Shown here one piece after another: positions 15,582 through 23,884 of a stretch of 40,682 bases of DNA. Made by a program: the position numbers and the translations under genes. How positions within the stretch are numbered: the first letter of the stretch is position 1; the number at the start of each line of letters is the position of its first letter. The stretch covers positions 1 through 40,682 of the forward strand of contig CAOKNO010000019.1 in assembly GCA_948470065.1 (NCBI GenBank). The letters are read 5' to 3'. The notes beneath the pieces are model-generated. The model ran no database searches. It saw nothing but the letters and a program-made list of their open reading frames with translations, and was not told the origin of the DNA. Source of the stretch: an uncultured Eubacterium sp. GTDB taxonomy: Bacteria; Bacillota; Clostridia; Lachnospirales; Lachnospiraceae.

Positions 15582-15596
15582 AGATATATATCTAAT
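15579..15596. promoter_or_regulatory. Operator-like palindrome 3, overlapping the -10 box
   Basis: ATTAGATATATATCTAAT, a perfect 18-bp palindrome starting within the -10 hexamer. A half-site AAATCTAAC follows near 15613. The size and 12-2-12-like shape fit an ArsR/SmtB dimer, and such a regulator is encoded in this operon at 17014. Confidence 0.65.
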
Positions 15597-15719
15597 ATTA
15601 AATGCTTGATATAAATCTAACTACAATTTATCTTAAGTATCATTTAAGGCTCAAATAAGATGATACTTACGATCAGGCATTTACTGAAACAATAATCACA
15701 TTTCAGATAGGAGGACAGT

Positions 15720-16991
15720 ATGGGACGCAAAACATCTACAGCAAAGGGAAGCACAGGAACCGTCGGATACAAAGATATTTTCAGACAGAAGGAATACGTT
15801 AAAGTTATTTGCGCAAGCATCGTCAATCGTTTTGGGGATTCTATTGATGAAATTGCATTTACCTGGCTGGTATATGTTATTACCGGGAGCGCTGCATGGT
15901 CTGCCGTTGTCTTTGGCGTTAACCAGCTCCCTTCGGTATTCTTACAGCCATTCGCTGGGGCTTTGGTAGAAGGGCTGCCCAAAAAGAAGCTTCTCGTTGC
16001 CACGGATCTGATACGTGGAGTAACGACGGCAGGGACTGCCTGCTTATACCTTATGGGTTCCTTAAACCCTTGGATCCTGCTTGCATTCACATTTCTAAAC
16101 TCTTCAGCCGAAGCCTTCCGTCTCCCTGCTGGGATCAGTGTTGTGCCGCAGCTCCTGGAACGGAAATATTATGAATACGGGACGTCCTTACATGCCTCGT
16201 TATGCTCTGTCGTGGAACTGATCGGCTTGGGCGCGTCAGGCATGATTATCAGTTTCTTTGGAATTGGGGCTGCAATTGCCCTGGACGGCATTTCATTCTT
16301 CGCTTCCGCAGCAATCTTAAGCCGCCTGGATTTCCAAGAACATGGGCTTATCGGAAAACGTTTGCCATTCCAAGAATATCTCCATACCTTAAAGGGTGGG
16401 TTTGCCTATTTGAGGAAGCAGCCCATCATCCGGAATTTATGCTTAATTTCCGTACTGCTTGACGCAAGTATCGTACCGCTTAACGCCTTACAAAGCCCAT
16501 TAATCCAAGACGTCCTTGGGCAGGGAAGTATGCTGCTAGGCGTATTTTCCTTCGCAATCACCGCCGGGATGGGGGTTGGCTCCTTTGCTTATCCATTCCT
16601 GAGCAAGCATTGTTCCATCCGCACCCAGTATGTCGGGAGCGGCATCCTGATTGGAGCAGGGATGTATGCCTATCCCTTGGGCGCAAGCTTCCGGGAACAC
16701 GTTGCAGCCGTCTATGCCCTGACTGCCGTTAATTCTTTCATTCTTGGTATTTCATGCAGTATCCTGATGGCGGCGTTACATGTCCAGTTTATGAAGACCG
16801 TGGAACAAGAATATATGGCGCGTGTCGGGTCAATCTTTAACGCTGGCGCAAGCGCGGCAAATCCTGTGGCTTCCTTCCTGATCAGTTCCGCCACATCTTT
16901 TTGCCCTGTTTCCCAAATTTTTCAGCTTTCTGCCTTATTCTGTGTTATACTATTCCTAGCCTTAGCATTGTTAAAAGTAAAGTTGGAATAA
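15720..16991 (+). CDS. MFS transporter, probable drug or metabolite exporter
   Basis: 423 aa with about 12 membrane helices. The N-terminal cytosolic stretch is followed by FGDSIDEIAFTWLVYVITGS, the TM1 pattern of the EntS/macrolide-exporter-like MFS branch (MFS_3). The loop 2-3 region LVEGLPKKKLLVATDLIRG is the MFS signature loop. GGAGG lies 5 bases before the ATG. It ends 22 bp before an ArsR-type regulator gene, both being behind the three palindromic operators. This resembles an inducible efflux pair: regulator senses a compound, exporter removes it. The substrate cannot be read from the sequence. Confidence 0.88.
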   Translation: MGRKTSTAKGSTGTVGYKDIFRQKEYVKVICASIVNRFGDSIDEIAFTWLVYVITGSAAWSAVVFGVNQLPSVFLQPFAGALVEGLPKKKLLVATDLIRGVTTAGTACLYLMGSLNPWILLAFTFLNSSAEAFRLPAGISVVPQLLERKYYEYGTSLHASLCSVVELIGLGASGMIISFFGIGAAIALDGISFFASAAILSRLDFQEHGLIGKRLPFQEYLHTLKGGFAYLRKQPIIRNLCLISVLLDASIVPLNALQSPLIQDVLGQGSMLLGVFSFAITAGMGVGSFAYPFLSKHCSIRTQYVGSGILIGAGMYAYPLGASFREHVAAVYALTAVNSFILGISCSILMAALHVQFMKTVEQEYMARVGSIFNAGASAANPVASFLISSATSFCPVSQIFQLSALFCVILFLALALLKVKLE

Positions 16992-17013
16992 CCCCCTAGA
17001 AAAGAGGAGCGCC

Positions 17014-18162
17014 ATGATTCGAAACATCAGCAACGAAATCAATTTCACTGCAGAAAGCTTTGCCTTGCTGCAGCATTTATGTACTGGGAAAACTTATGCC
17101 GATTTAAAAGAAAGCCTGAATAAAAAATACGCCCATCCTTTCCAGGAACAGGAGGGGCTTAAGAAATTTGAACAGTTAGAACGCATCGAAGCTTACGCGC
17201 AAACGATGTTTGCACAAGATATGGAGGAAATCCAGTATTATTTCACCCCTTACCAGGAAGAAGGGACGGGCTGCGCTGCAAAAGCTGCGCTGCTTTGGGA
17301 TGAATATAAACTATCCTACCAGACAAGCCTTCCTACATTAAGAAATTCCCTTTCCGATCTTCCAGAAACAACATACTGTAGGCGGTTCGGCGAACGCCTT
17401 CAGGAAATAGCCTGTAACACGCTCCAGGATGATTCGCACCTGGTAAAGACAGAAACACCCATCGACGTTATCTCCTGCCTGATGGAACTCGATCTGGACG
17501 AATCTGAAAAATGGAAGCTTCAAAAAATATTCTTCTCCCCAAAGGAACATCAAGAAAAACTGCTGTTGCTCCTTACACGGGCAAACGGCTGCCTGGAAAA
17601 ATTCCAAAAGCCGCTAGAAGAACTGGCAGAAGCGTTCCAAGCCTATTGGACGAAAACATTAGAAGGGCGCAGCCCCATAACCTACCTGCCCTCCATCAAG
17701 CTTGAAGAAAACCCGGCAGGATTTTGTTTGTCCCCTTCTATCCTGAAACCAAATATGGCCTCCTTTTATATCCATGAGCCAGACGACGGGACTTCGAAAG
17801 ATCCAGATGTCTTCCGGTTCGGGATTCTCTTTGGCGAGGATTTCGCACTCCGGACAGCCCGGGCGTCGGAAGAAGACGGCTATGCAGCTTATGCCATCCA
17901 AGCGTTAAAATTGCTGGGCGATAAAAGCAAGTTTGAAATCCTTTCTTATCTTAGGGATAAGGAAGCCTATGGCAGCGAACTTGCAAAGCGTCTAAAGCTG
18001 ACCACGGCAACCATATCCCATCATATGAACACACTTCTTGAAACAGGGCTTATCGAAGTGAAACGCATAGAAAACCGGCTCTATTATAGCGCCAATAAAG
18101 AAACGCTTAGGGAAATCCTAGATTACAGCAAAAGAATCTTACTTGGGGAAGACGGCTCCTGA
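17014..18162 (+). CDS. ArsR-family transcriptional regulator with large N-terminal sensing domain
   Basis: 382 aa. The C-terminal winged helix-turn-helix (about 295-372) is ArsR-like: ALKLLGDKSKFEILSYL, SELAKRLKLT, recognition helix TATISHHMNTLLETGLI, wing VKRIENRLYYSA. Residues 1-290 form a helical domain of unknown ligand, as in the long ArsR regulators (DUF5937-like arrangement). No metal-binding cysteine cluster of classic ArsR/SmtB is evident, so the ligand may be organic. GAGGAG precedes ATG. It is transcribed with the MFS exporter and probably binds the TTAGATAT-type palindromes upstream. It converges with the HAD gene, with 16 bp between stop codons. Confidence 0.85.
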   Translation: MIRNISNEINFTAESFALLQHLCTGKTYADLKESLNKKYAHPFQEQEGLKKFEQLERIEAYAQTMFAQDMEEIQYYFTPYQEEGTGCAAKAALLWDEYKLSYQTSLPTLRNSLSDLPETTYCRRFGERLQEIACNTLQDDSHLVKTETPIDVISCLMELDLDESEKWKLQKIFFSPKEHQEKLLLLLTRANGCLEKFQKPLEELAEAFQAYWTKTLEGRSPITYLPSIKLEENPAGFCLSPSILKPNMASFYIHEPDDGTSKDPDVFRFGILFGEDFALRTARASEEDGYAAYAIQALKLLGDKSKFEILSYLRDKEAYGSELAKRLKLTTATISHHMNTLLETGLIEVKRIENRLYYSANKETLREILDYSKRILLGEDGS

Positions 18163-18178
18163 CCAGACGCCGTTTGGA

Positions 18179-18781
18179 TCACCCGACGCCCAGCCCTTTT
18201 AATTCTTCGTCTGCCTGGGATTTCGTATGGAAGTGGATGGTGGCCATCCCCAGTTCGTTTGCCGCAACAATATTGGAACGGTTGTCGTCAATAAACACGC
18301 ACTCCGTAGGATTGAGATCGTACTTTGCAAACAGTTCCTTGTAGATCTCTGGCTCCGGCTTAATGGACTGCACCTCATAAGAGAAAACCGCCCCATCCAC
18401 AATTTCTACGAATGCAAGCTGCTCAATGCTCTGGAAATAAAGCCTTCTGGGATAATTGGACAATAAATATACACGAAACCCCTTTTCCTGAAGGCTTTTT
18501 ATCCACGAAAACGTATAGTCATACCTGCGTATGCTGTTCCCAAGGTTATTCCAGAACCGCATAATTTCCCTTTCGCATTCTGGGCAGTTCTCCAAAAATC
18601 CTTTTAAAATCTCTTCATCTGGCATCTTGCTCCGGTCAAATTCTTCCCATAGCCCGGAGCGGACTGTCGCGTCCGCTACCTTCTCATACGTTTCTGCGGA
18701 AAACCCCAGCATATCGAAATACCAAGGCCAGTCGAACTCCACCAGCACCTTCCCTACGTCAAATACTATATTCTTTATCAT
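18179..18781 (-). CDS. HAD-family hydrolase (YihX-like phosphatase)
   Basis: 200 aa from the ATG at 18781, preceded by AAGGA; longer frames reach into purA. Motif I is VFDVGKVLVEFDW (6-18), with the nucleophile Asp8 and Gly10 in place of the usual second Asp, as in the YihX/glucose-1-phosphatase-like HAD branch. Motif II is LLSN, motif III has Lys in IKPEPEIY, motif IV is FIDD. A helical cap sits between motifs I and II. Cytosolic phosphatase on a small phosphorylated metabolite is likely; the substrate is unknown. It begins 11 bp after the purA stop, so it is probably co-transcribed. Confidence 0.85.
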   Translation of the reverse strand: MIKNIVFDVGKVLVEFDWPWYFDMLGFSAETYEKVADATVRSGLWEEFDRSKMPDEEILKGFLENCPECEREIMRFWNNLGNSIRRYDYTFSWIKSLQEKGFRVYLLSNYPRRLYFQSIEQLAFVEIVDGAVFSYEVQSIKPEPEIYKELFAKYDLNPTECVFIDDNRSNIVAANELGMATIHFHTKSQADEELKGLGVG

Positions 18782-18791
18782 ATTCCCTTCC

Positions 18792-20075
18792 TTATCTCCC
18801 ATTGCGGTAAATAATATCGTCCCGTCCTGGACCATTGGAAACCATTGTAATTGGGAAGCCTATCTTCTCTTCAATAAACTCAATATATTTCCTACAGTTC
18901 TCCGGCAATTCTTCGTATTTACGTATGCCGCGGATATCGCATTTCCATCCCGGGAGCGTTTCTAGGACTGGCTTTGCACGTTCGAGCTTCACCGTCGGCG
19001 GAAATTCGTCCGTTACTTCCCCGTCAATCTGGTAAGCGGTACACACTGGGATTTCATCCAGGTAACCCAGCACATCCAGCACGGTAAACGCCACATCCGT
19101 CGTTCCCTGGATACGGCATCCATACTTGCTCGCCACAACGTCAAACCATCCCATACGCCTTGGCCTTCCCGTCGTAGCCCCGTATTCGCCGCCGTCGCCG
19201 CCGCGCCTGCGCAGCTCATCCGCCTCTTCTCCAAACACCTCGCTGACAAAAGCGCCTGCCCCGACTGCCGAAGAATACGCCTTGCACACAGTAATGATCT
19301 TTTGGATCGCATACGGCGGGAGCCCCGCGCCAATCGCCCCATACGCTGCCAACGTAGAGGAAGATGTCACCATCGGATAAATCCCGTGATCCGGATCCTT
19401 CAAAGACCCAAGCTGGCCTTCCAGCAAGATATTCTTTCCTGCCTGCACGGCTTCCCACAGATAGGAAGAAGTATCGCAGACATACGGTGCGACCATCTCT
19501 TTGTATTCCATCAGTTCCTTCCTCAAATCCTCCGGACGCAGCAGCGGCTTATGGTAAAGATGCTCCAACAAGATATTTTTCGTTTCGCAGATCCGCTCTG
19601 TCTTTTCTTTCAATGCTTCCTCGTCAAATAACTCACTGACTTGGAACCCAATCTTTGCATATTTATCAGAATAAAATGGCGCAATCCCTGACTTGGTTGA
19701 GCCAAAAGACTTCCCGCCCAGACGCTCTTCCTCATACTGGTCAAACAAAATATGGTACGACATCACAATCTGCGCACGGTCAGACACCAAAAGCTTCGGC
19801 TTTGGCACCCCCCGATCCACAATGGACTGCATTTCAGCAAACAAGACCGGGATATTCAACGCCACGCCGTTCCCAATCACGCTTGTGGTATGGCCATAGA
19901 ACACACCGCTTGGCAAAGTATGGAGCGCAAATTTGCCATAGCCGTTCACAATGGTATGGCCTGCGTTCGCCCCTCCCTGGAACCGCACGATAATATCAGC
20001 TTCCTTCGCCATCATATCGGTTATCTTACCCTTACCCTCATCGCCCCAGTTTGCACCAACAATTGCATTTACCAT
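18792..20075 (-). CDS. purA: Adenylosuccinate synthetase PurA
   Basis: 427 aa from the ATG at 20075. It makes adenylosuccinate from IMP, aspartate and GTP, the first committed step to AMP. The P-loop-like GDEGKGK is at 11-17, and GGANAGHT at 34-41 contains the catalytic His40. LGGKSFGSTKSGIAP, VTSSS and the C-terminal STATGxxRR-type loop (seen as GATTGRPRRMGWFD) are also present. The second of two close ATGs is chosen because GGAGG is 8 bases from it and only 2 from the first. A promoter is visible upstream. The HAD hydrolase follows. It is apart from the purEMND group at 36505-39979. Confidence 0.96.
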   Translation of the reverse strand: MVNAIVGANWGDEGKGKITDMMAKEADIIVRFQGGANAGHTIVNGYGKFALHTLPSGVFYGHTTSVIGNGVALNIPVLFAEMQSIVDRGVPKPKLLVSDRAQIVMSYHILFDQYEEERLGGKSFGSTKSGIAPFYSDKYAKIGFQVSELFDEEALKEKTERICETKNILLEHLYHKPLLRPEDLRKELMEYKEMVAPYVCDTSSYLWEAVQAGKNILLEGQLGSLKDPDHGIYPMVTSSSTLAAYGAIGAGLPPYAIQKIITVCKAYSSAVGAGAFVSEVFGEEADELRRRGGDGGEYGATTGRPRRMGWFDVVASKYGCRIQGTTDVAFTVLDVLGYLDEIPVCTAYQIDGEVTDEFPPTVKLERAKPVLETLPGWKCDIRGIRKYEELPENCRKYIEFIEEKIGFPITMVSNGPGRDDIIYRNGR

Positions 20076-20159
20076 TTTCATATCCTCCTTCAAATCACTG
20101 GTTTCCCGAAGTTCCTGCAAAGACCAGACCTTCCCTTAGCCATTGCATATTCCTTATCC

Positions 20160-20187
20160 AGTATAGCGGAAGTCACTACATAAGTAA
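20160..20187 (-). promoter_or_regulatory. Candidate purA promoter
   Basis: On the minus strand TTACTT (20182-20187), 16 bp, TATACT (20160-20165), 85 bp before the purA start at 20075. Confidence 0.4.
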
Positions 20188-20221
20188 AATCAATGTTTAT
20201 TATATTTGTTATAATTATTGA

Positions 20222-20806
20222 TTATGCCTTTTTGTTGAATGTCGAGAGATGCTCCTGATCCTGCATATTGAAAAAACGGCGCCTGTCATTATGTGGGAAT
20301 AACAGTTCCATATAAAGGCTGCCCAGCAAGTTCTTCACCTCATCCACATCCACATCCCCGATTGGAAGCCCCTCTTGTTCCATCCGCTTTAAATTCGACA
20401 ACGCCGCCGCAATCTCGCCATGCTCCGGCAAATCCTGGCTGGCCTGTCCTTTCTGTGCAGCCGCATCCGGTACGTCCTGCTCTTGATCCTTCGGGCGTTT
20501 TCCTTCTTCTGGCTGCATACCTGAAAACTGCGCCCCATGTTTGTCCGTATCTTGCGCCTGCCGCCCTATCTCCTCCTGCAGCGCTTCTCCGACCTGGCCG
20601 CGTTCCCCTTCGGGCTGTTCCATTCCACTTCCTTGCTTCGGCTGGAAAATTTCCTTTGCCACTGGCACATTGTACACCACATTCTTACATGTCTTTTCAA
20701 AGCATTCCGGATCGTATTTTGACAAGTAATTCAAATCTTCGATTGTAAGGTTCCGTTTGTTATGGATCTTAATATAAATATTCACAAGACGTGTATCTTT
20801 TCCCAT
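20222..20806 (-). CDS. Conserved-looking hypothetical protein with disordered middle
   Basis: 194 aa. Residues 1-55 look folded (VNIYIKIHNKRNLTIEDLNYL, YDPECFEKTCKNVVYNVP). Residues 56-128 are low-complexity, rich in Q, E, G and D. Residues 129-185 look helical and folded again (EIAAALSNLKRMEQEG, DEVKNLLGSLYMELL). No signal peptide or membrane segment is seen. AAGGGGG precedes ATG by 6 bases. I do not recognise the family. It lies between purA and a stretch of terminator-like repeats and is probably a single-gene transcript. Confidence 0.7.
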   Translation of the reverse strand: MGKDTRLVNIYIKIHNKRNLTIEDLNYLSKYDPECFEKTCKNVVYNVPVAKEIFQPKQGSGMEQPEGERGQVGEALQEEIGRQAQDTDKHGAQFSGMQPEEGKRPKDQEQDVPDAAAQKGQASQDLPEHGEIAAALSNLKRMEQEGLPIGDVDVDEVKNLLGSLYMELLFPHNDRRRFFNMQDQEHLSTFNKKA

Positions 20807-20848
20807 AATTTGCCCCCTTATCTATCATCAATCCTTTTGTAGGATATT

Positions 20849-20936
20849 AAAAAGAATCCTGCTTTGCAGGATTCCCCGCCTGCGGCGGATCGCTTTAGCG
20901 ATATATTTCCTCTCCGCCGCAGTGCGATCCTGCCCG
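20849..20936 (-). repeat. Structured repeat copy 1, ending in a terminator hairpin
   Basis: On the minus strand it contains a 9-bp stem CTGCGGCGG/CCGCCGCAG capped by ATCGC/GCGAT with a 4-base loop. This is followed by a perfect 9-bp hairpin GAATCCTGC-aaa-GCAGGATTC and TTTTT, a textbook intrinsic terminator. Copy 2 at 20987-21064 has the same architecture with compensatory changes in all three stems. A GCCC-n3-GGGC hairpin with TTTTT also faces the plus direction near 20931-20946. Confidence 0.7.
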
Positions 20937-20949
20937 GAGGGCTTTTTAT

Positions 20950-20981
20950 GATATAGGAAATCCGGAGGAATTTCCTATATC
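20950..20981. repeat. Perfect hairpin between the two structured repeats
   Basis: GATATAGGAAAT and ATTTCCTATATC form a perfect 12-bp stem with an 8-base loop (CCGGAGGA). It sits exactly between the two larger repeats. The loop could mask or display an AGGA-type sequence on the plus strand, but no start codon follows at a useful distance. Confidence 0.5.
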
Positions 20982-20986
20982 AAAAT

Positions 20987-21064
20987 AAAAAGAATCTCGC
21001 GTTGCGAGATTCTCTGCCTGCAGCGGGTTGCTTTTGCAACATGGCTCCTTACCGCTGTGGGCAG
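20987..21064 (-). repeat. Structured repeat copy 2, ending in a terminator hairpin
   Basis: On the minus strand: an outer stem CTGCC/GGCAG and CAGCGG/CCGCTG, an inner hairpin GTTGC/GCAAC with a 4-base loop, then a perfect 9-bp hairpin GAATCTCGC-aac-GCGAGATTC followed by TTTTTATTTT. It starts 34 bp after the stop codon of the gene at 21098 and so should terminate it. The structure, not the sequence, is shared with copy 1. Confidence 0.7.
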
Positions 21065-21097
21065 GATCCGAAGCGCCTAGGATACATCCATAGCCGC

Positions 21098-22399
21098 CTA
21101 TCCTCTGGCCATCCAATACCGCTTCTCCTGGTAACGCTCTTCCTGTGCAAGCTTTATCAACCGCTCCAGCCGTGGGGCTGCCTCCCGGATCCGCTCGATA
21201 CTTCCCTGCCAGAACATATCAGACGCGGAAAACGCACAGATCCGGTCGACCAGATAGCTACATGTGCGGTAAGACCGCTGGCTATAACACGTAGCGGCCG
21301 ACTCAAACAACAGGAATACTTGGTTCCCATAGCACGCCAATTCCTCAGACATGGGCGGGAACTTACGGATCCCATAGCAATAATAGAGATCCCGCCCCGT
21401 ATTCCGATCGTTTTGTATCTGGTAAAAATAAATCTTTGAGTGGAAGTAGCGCCCCTTCGAGGTCGAAACCGCCAAATAGACCTTGCCTCCCAATTCTGTA
21501 AAAGCCGCTCCATTCGCATATTCCGGTATCACAAGCTCATCCTGCAGATCCAGGCGGTACTCTGGCCTGCCGTCAACAGCTTCCGTGGCAATCCGGTAAC
21601 TCCGAAGGCTGCCAGTCCTGTCCTTCGCATTCCGGTAAGTCCCTACCCAAAGCTTCCCGTCAAAATACGTTACAAAAGAAGCGATTGCACCGCAAGGCAC
21701 ATCCTGGTCATATTCCGACAGTTCATAGCTGCCCGTTTTGGCATTTACCGCCTCCTCAATGACATCATAAGAAATCATACTGCACGTACGGTCTGTGCTT
21801 TTTGCAATCCATACGTTCTGGCCATCGAACGCTATGCCGCCTACATGGTTTGCGTCTGGCAGCACGATGGTGGCTAGTAACGTCCGGTTCCTGGGATCAC
21901 GGTTTGACAGCACATATACAACCGATCGGTTTGGCTGATAGCCAGGCCTGCGCTTTCTATCTACCATTTTTTTAGAATTATCGTATGCCGTTACCAGCAT
22001 ATAGTCCCCTGCAACGCAGAGCCCCTGGGGAACCATCTGGCCGCAGCGGCTTCCCAAGACATTGGTAGATTCAAGCCCTGGTACTGCCGTAGAATATTCT
22101 GGCTGGTACAGCGAAGCGAAATAACGGTAACGGCTTAAGGTATCCTGGAACTTATCCTCATAGCGGTATCCCGTACTGGTAACAATTTCCGTCCCATCCA
22201 TGCCCTGTTCTAGATAGCTGGCAGGAACTTCCCCCATCTCCGGTTCCCACCCAGCGCCTTCCATCCATTCTTGTAATACAGAAGCAACCGCATAAAGCCC
22301 CTTGCCCCCAGGCAGGATATACCATATAGCCGCCAACATACCACATAACACGCCTATCTTCAGAACCATTGCCTTCCTATGGTTTTCTTGCCATTTCAT
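21098..22399 (-). CDS. Secreted or membrane-anchored protein, probable beta-propeller
   Basis: 433 aa. A signal anchor spans about 12-30 (VLKIGVLCGMLAAIWYIL) after a basic N-terminus; the remainder is extracellular. Repeated blade-like motifs occur: GGIAFDGQNVWIAKS, FVTYFDGKLWVGTYRN, FTELGGKVYLAVSTS and ELACYGNQVFLLFES, each a hydrophobic strand, Gly turn and aromatic/aliphatic strand, which suggests a beta-propeller. Four cysteines in the C-terminal third could pair. No catalytic motif is recognised. GAGGG lies 9 bases before ATG. It stands alone between coaBC and the structured repeats. Function unknown. Confidence 0.7.
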   Translation of the reverse strand: MKWQENHRKAMVLKIGVLCGMLAAIWYILPGGKGLYAVASVLQEWMEGAGWEPEMGEVPASYLEQGMDGTEIVTSTGYRYEDKFQDTLSRYRYFASLYQPEYSTAVPGLESTNVLGSRCGQMVPQGLCVAGDYMLVTAYDNSKKMVDRKRRPGYQPNRSVVYVLSNRDPRNRTLLATIVLPDANHVGGIAFDGQNVWIAKSTDRTCSMISYDVIEEAVNAKTGSYELSEYDQDVPCGAIASFVTYFDGKLWVGTYRNAKDRTGSLRSYRIATEAVDGRPEYRLDLQDELVIPEYANGAAFTELGGKVYLAVSTSKGRYFHSKIYFYQIQNDRNTGRDLYYCYGIRKFPPMSEELACYGNQVFLLFESAATCYSQRSYRTCSYLVDRICAFSASDMFWQGSIERIREAAPRLERLIKLAQEERYQEKRYWMARG

Positions 22400-22581
22400 A
22401 AATTTTGCCCTCTGCCCTTATTGATTCTGGATTCATCCCGTAATTGGCTGCGAAACGCACAGAAGACACGCAATAATAGGACGTACTTTCCTTCTGTCTG
22501 TAACAGTCCCGCTCGCCGCTTTACGATCTTTACTTTTAGTATAACCAGGTATTTTATAGACAGCATTAACAAAAAATGTAC

Positions 22582-22597
22582 AAATTGTTAACAATTT
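22582..22597. promoter_or_regulatory. Perfect 16-bp palindrome in the 240-bp gap after coaBC
   Basis: AAATTGTTAACAATTT is a perfect palindrome, 183 bp upstream of the secreted-protein ATG and 43 bp downstream of the coaBC stop. It has no GC stem and no T run on either strand beyond AT richness, so an operator is more likely than a terminator. No convincing promoter hexamers were found with it. Confidence 0.35.
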
Positions 22598-22639
22598 TTA
22601 TTGGATTTTTCCAACATTTGGCAAAATTATTCCTTCAGA

Positions 22640-23848
22640 TTAGACATTTTGCATCTGTTTGTATATCGCATCCAGTATTACATTGGCGACCGCTTCCTTG
22701 CTCATCTGATCAAACCTCTGTACGCCATCTGCAGAAATCAGCATAATCACATTTGTATCTGAACCAAATCCGGCGCCTTTCACCTTCAGATTATTGGCTA
22801 CGATCATATCCAGGTTTTTCTTGATCAGCTTCTCCCAGGAATTTTCTTCCAAATCCCTGGTTTCCATCGAAAACCCGCATAGATATGCATGGATGTCCCC
22901 TGCCAGCTTCTGGCGCCCCAATGCTCCCAGGATATCCCGCGTCCGTTCCAGTACAAGCTCTGTCCGCCCTTCGGATTTCTTGATCTTATCAAGCGCGGTC
23001 TGCGCTGGACGGTAATCCGCCACAGCAGCAGCTTTGACAATCAAATCCATATCCGTAGCATTGCCGATCACAGCCTCATACATCTCCTCGGCAGAGCTCA
23101 CAGGTATGGTATTTACAAACATCGGCGGCTCCTGCGTAGAAGCCCCAGTTACCAGCGTAACCTCCGCGCCTCTTAGCATCGCCATCTTTGCTACTGCATA
23201 CCCCATTTTCCCTGTGGAATGGTTCGTGATAAACCGCACGGGGTCAATCGCCTCTCTGGTGGCGCCTGCGGTCACCAGCACCTTTTTCCCTAGGAAATCT
23301 TTTGGGAACGCCAACTCCCGCAGCACGTATTCCACCAACACTTCCTCGGATGGAAGCTTCCCATCCCCAATGTCGCCGTTTGCCAGCATACCCGTATCGG
23401 GCGGGATAATGCCATACCCAAACCATTCTAGCTTACGCTCATTTCCCACCACGATGGGATTGTGGTACATGTTGTGGTTCATGGCTGGGGCAACCAGGAT
23501 TTTACAGGTACACGCCATTACCGTAGTCGTCACCATATCATCTGCAATCCCATTTGCAATCTTGCCAATGACATTTGCAGTCGCCGGGGCAACCAGGACC
23601 AAATCGGCCTGTTTTGCTAACGCTACATGCTCCACCGAAAATTCAAACCCACGGTCAAACGTATCAATCAGGCATTTGTTCCCCGTAAGGGTTTCAAACG
23701 TAGTAGCCGTAATAAAGTTCGTAGCGTTCTGCGTCATCAAAACATGCACATTACAGTGCAGTTTTTTCAGCATCCTTGCCACATTCGGCATTTTATATGC
23801 AGCAATCCCCCCAGTAACGGCAAGCAGCACGGTTTTCCCCTGAAGCAT
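22640..23848 (-). CDS. coaBC: Bifunctional phosphopantothenoylcysteine decarboxylase/synthetase CoaBC
   Basis: 402 aa from the ATG at 23848 (AGGAGG upstream). It joins 4'-phosphopantothenate to cysteine with CTP (CoaB) and decarboxylates the product (CoaC). The N-terminal FMN domain has TGGIAAYK (12-19), catalytic His74 in SVEHVALAKQADL and PAMNHNM (121-127). The substrate clamp reads MLANGDIGDGK, so residue 157 is Asn where the CoaC family normally has the catalytic Cys in an ACGD-type motif; the codon is AAC. The CoaB domain has VTAGATREAIDPVRF and NHSTGKMG, with the usual Lys pair in LDKIKKSE. It is last in the pan operon, 36 bp after panD. Whether the decarboxylase is fully active is open. 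Confidence 0.93.
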   Translation of the reverse strand: MLQGKTVLLAVTGGIAAYKMPNVARMLKKLHCNVHVLMTQNATNFITATTFETLTGNKCLIDTFDRGFEFSVEHVALAKQADLVLVAPATANVIGKIANGIADDMVTTTVMACTCKILVAPAMNHNMYHNPIVVGNERKLEWFGYGIIPPDTGMLANGDIGDGKLPSEEVLVEYVLRELAFPKDFLGKKVLVTAGATREAIDPVRFITNHSTGKMGYAVAKMAMLRGAEVTLVTGASTQEPPMFVNTIPVSSAEEMYEAVIGNATDMDLIVKAAAVADYRPAQTALDKIKKSEGRTELVLERTRDILGALGRQKLAGDIHAYLCGFSMETRDLEENSWEKLIKKNLDMIVANNLKVKGAGFGSDTNVIMLISADGVQRFDQMSKEAVANVILDAIYKQMQNV

Positions 23849-23884
23849 CTTATTTCCTCCTTCTCTTGGCAGGCCCAACAATGC

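Noticed and set aside
20293-20748. Long plus-strand frame opposite the 20222-20806 gene
   Set aside because: Proline-rich shadow of the low-complexity Q/E region on the other strand; no ribosome binding site.
23034-23843. 269-codon plus-strand frame opposite coaBC
   Set aside because: Antisense shadow of a well-conserved gene, with no start signal and no family match.
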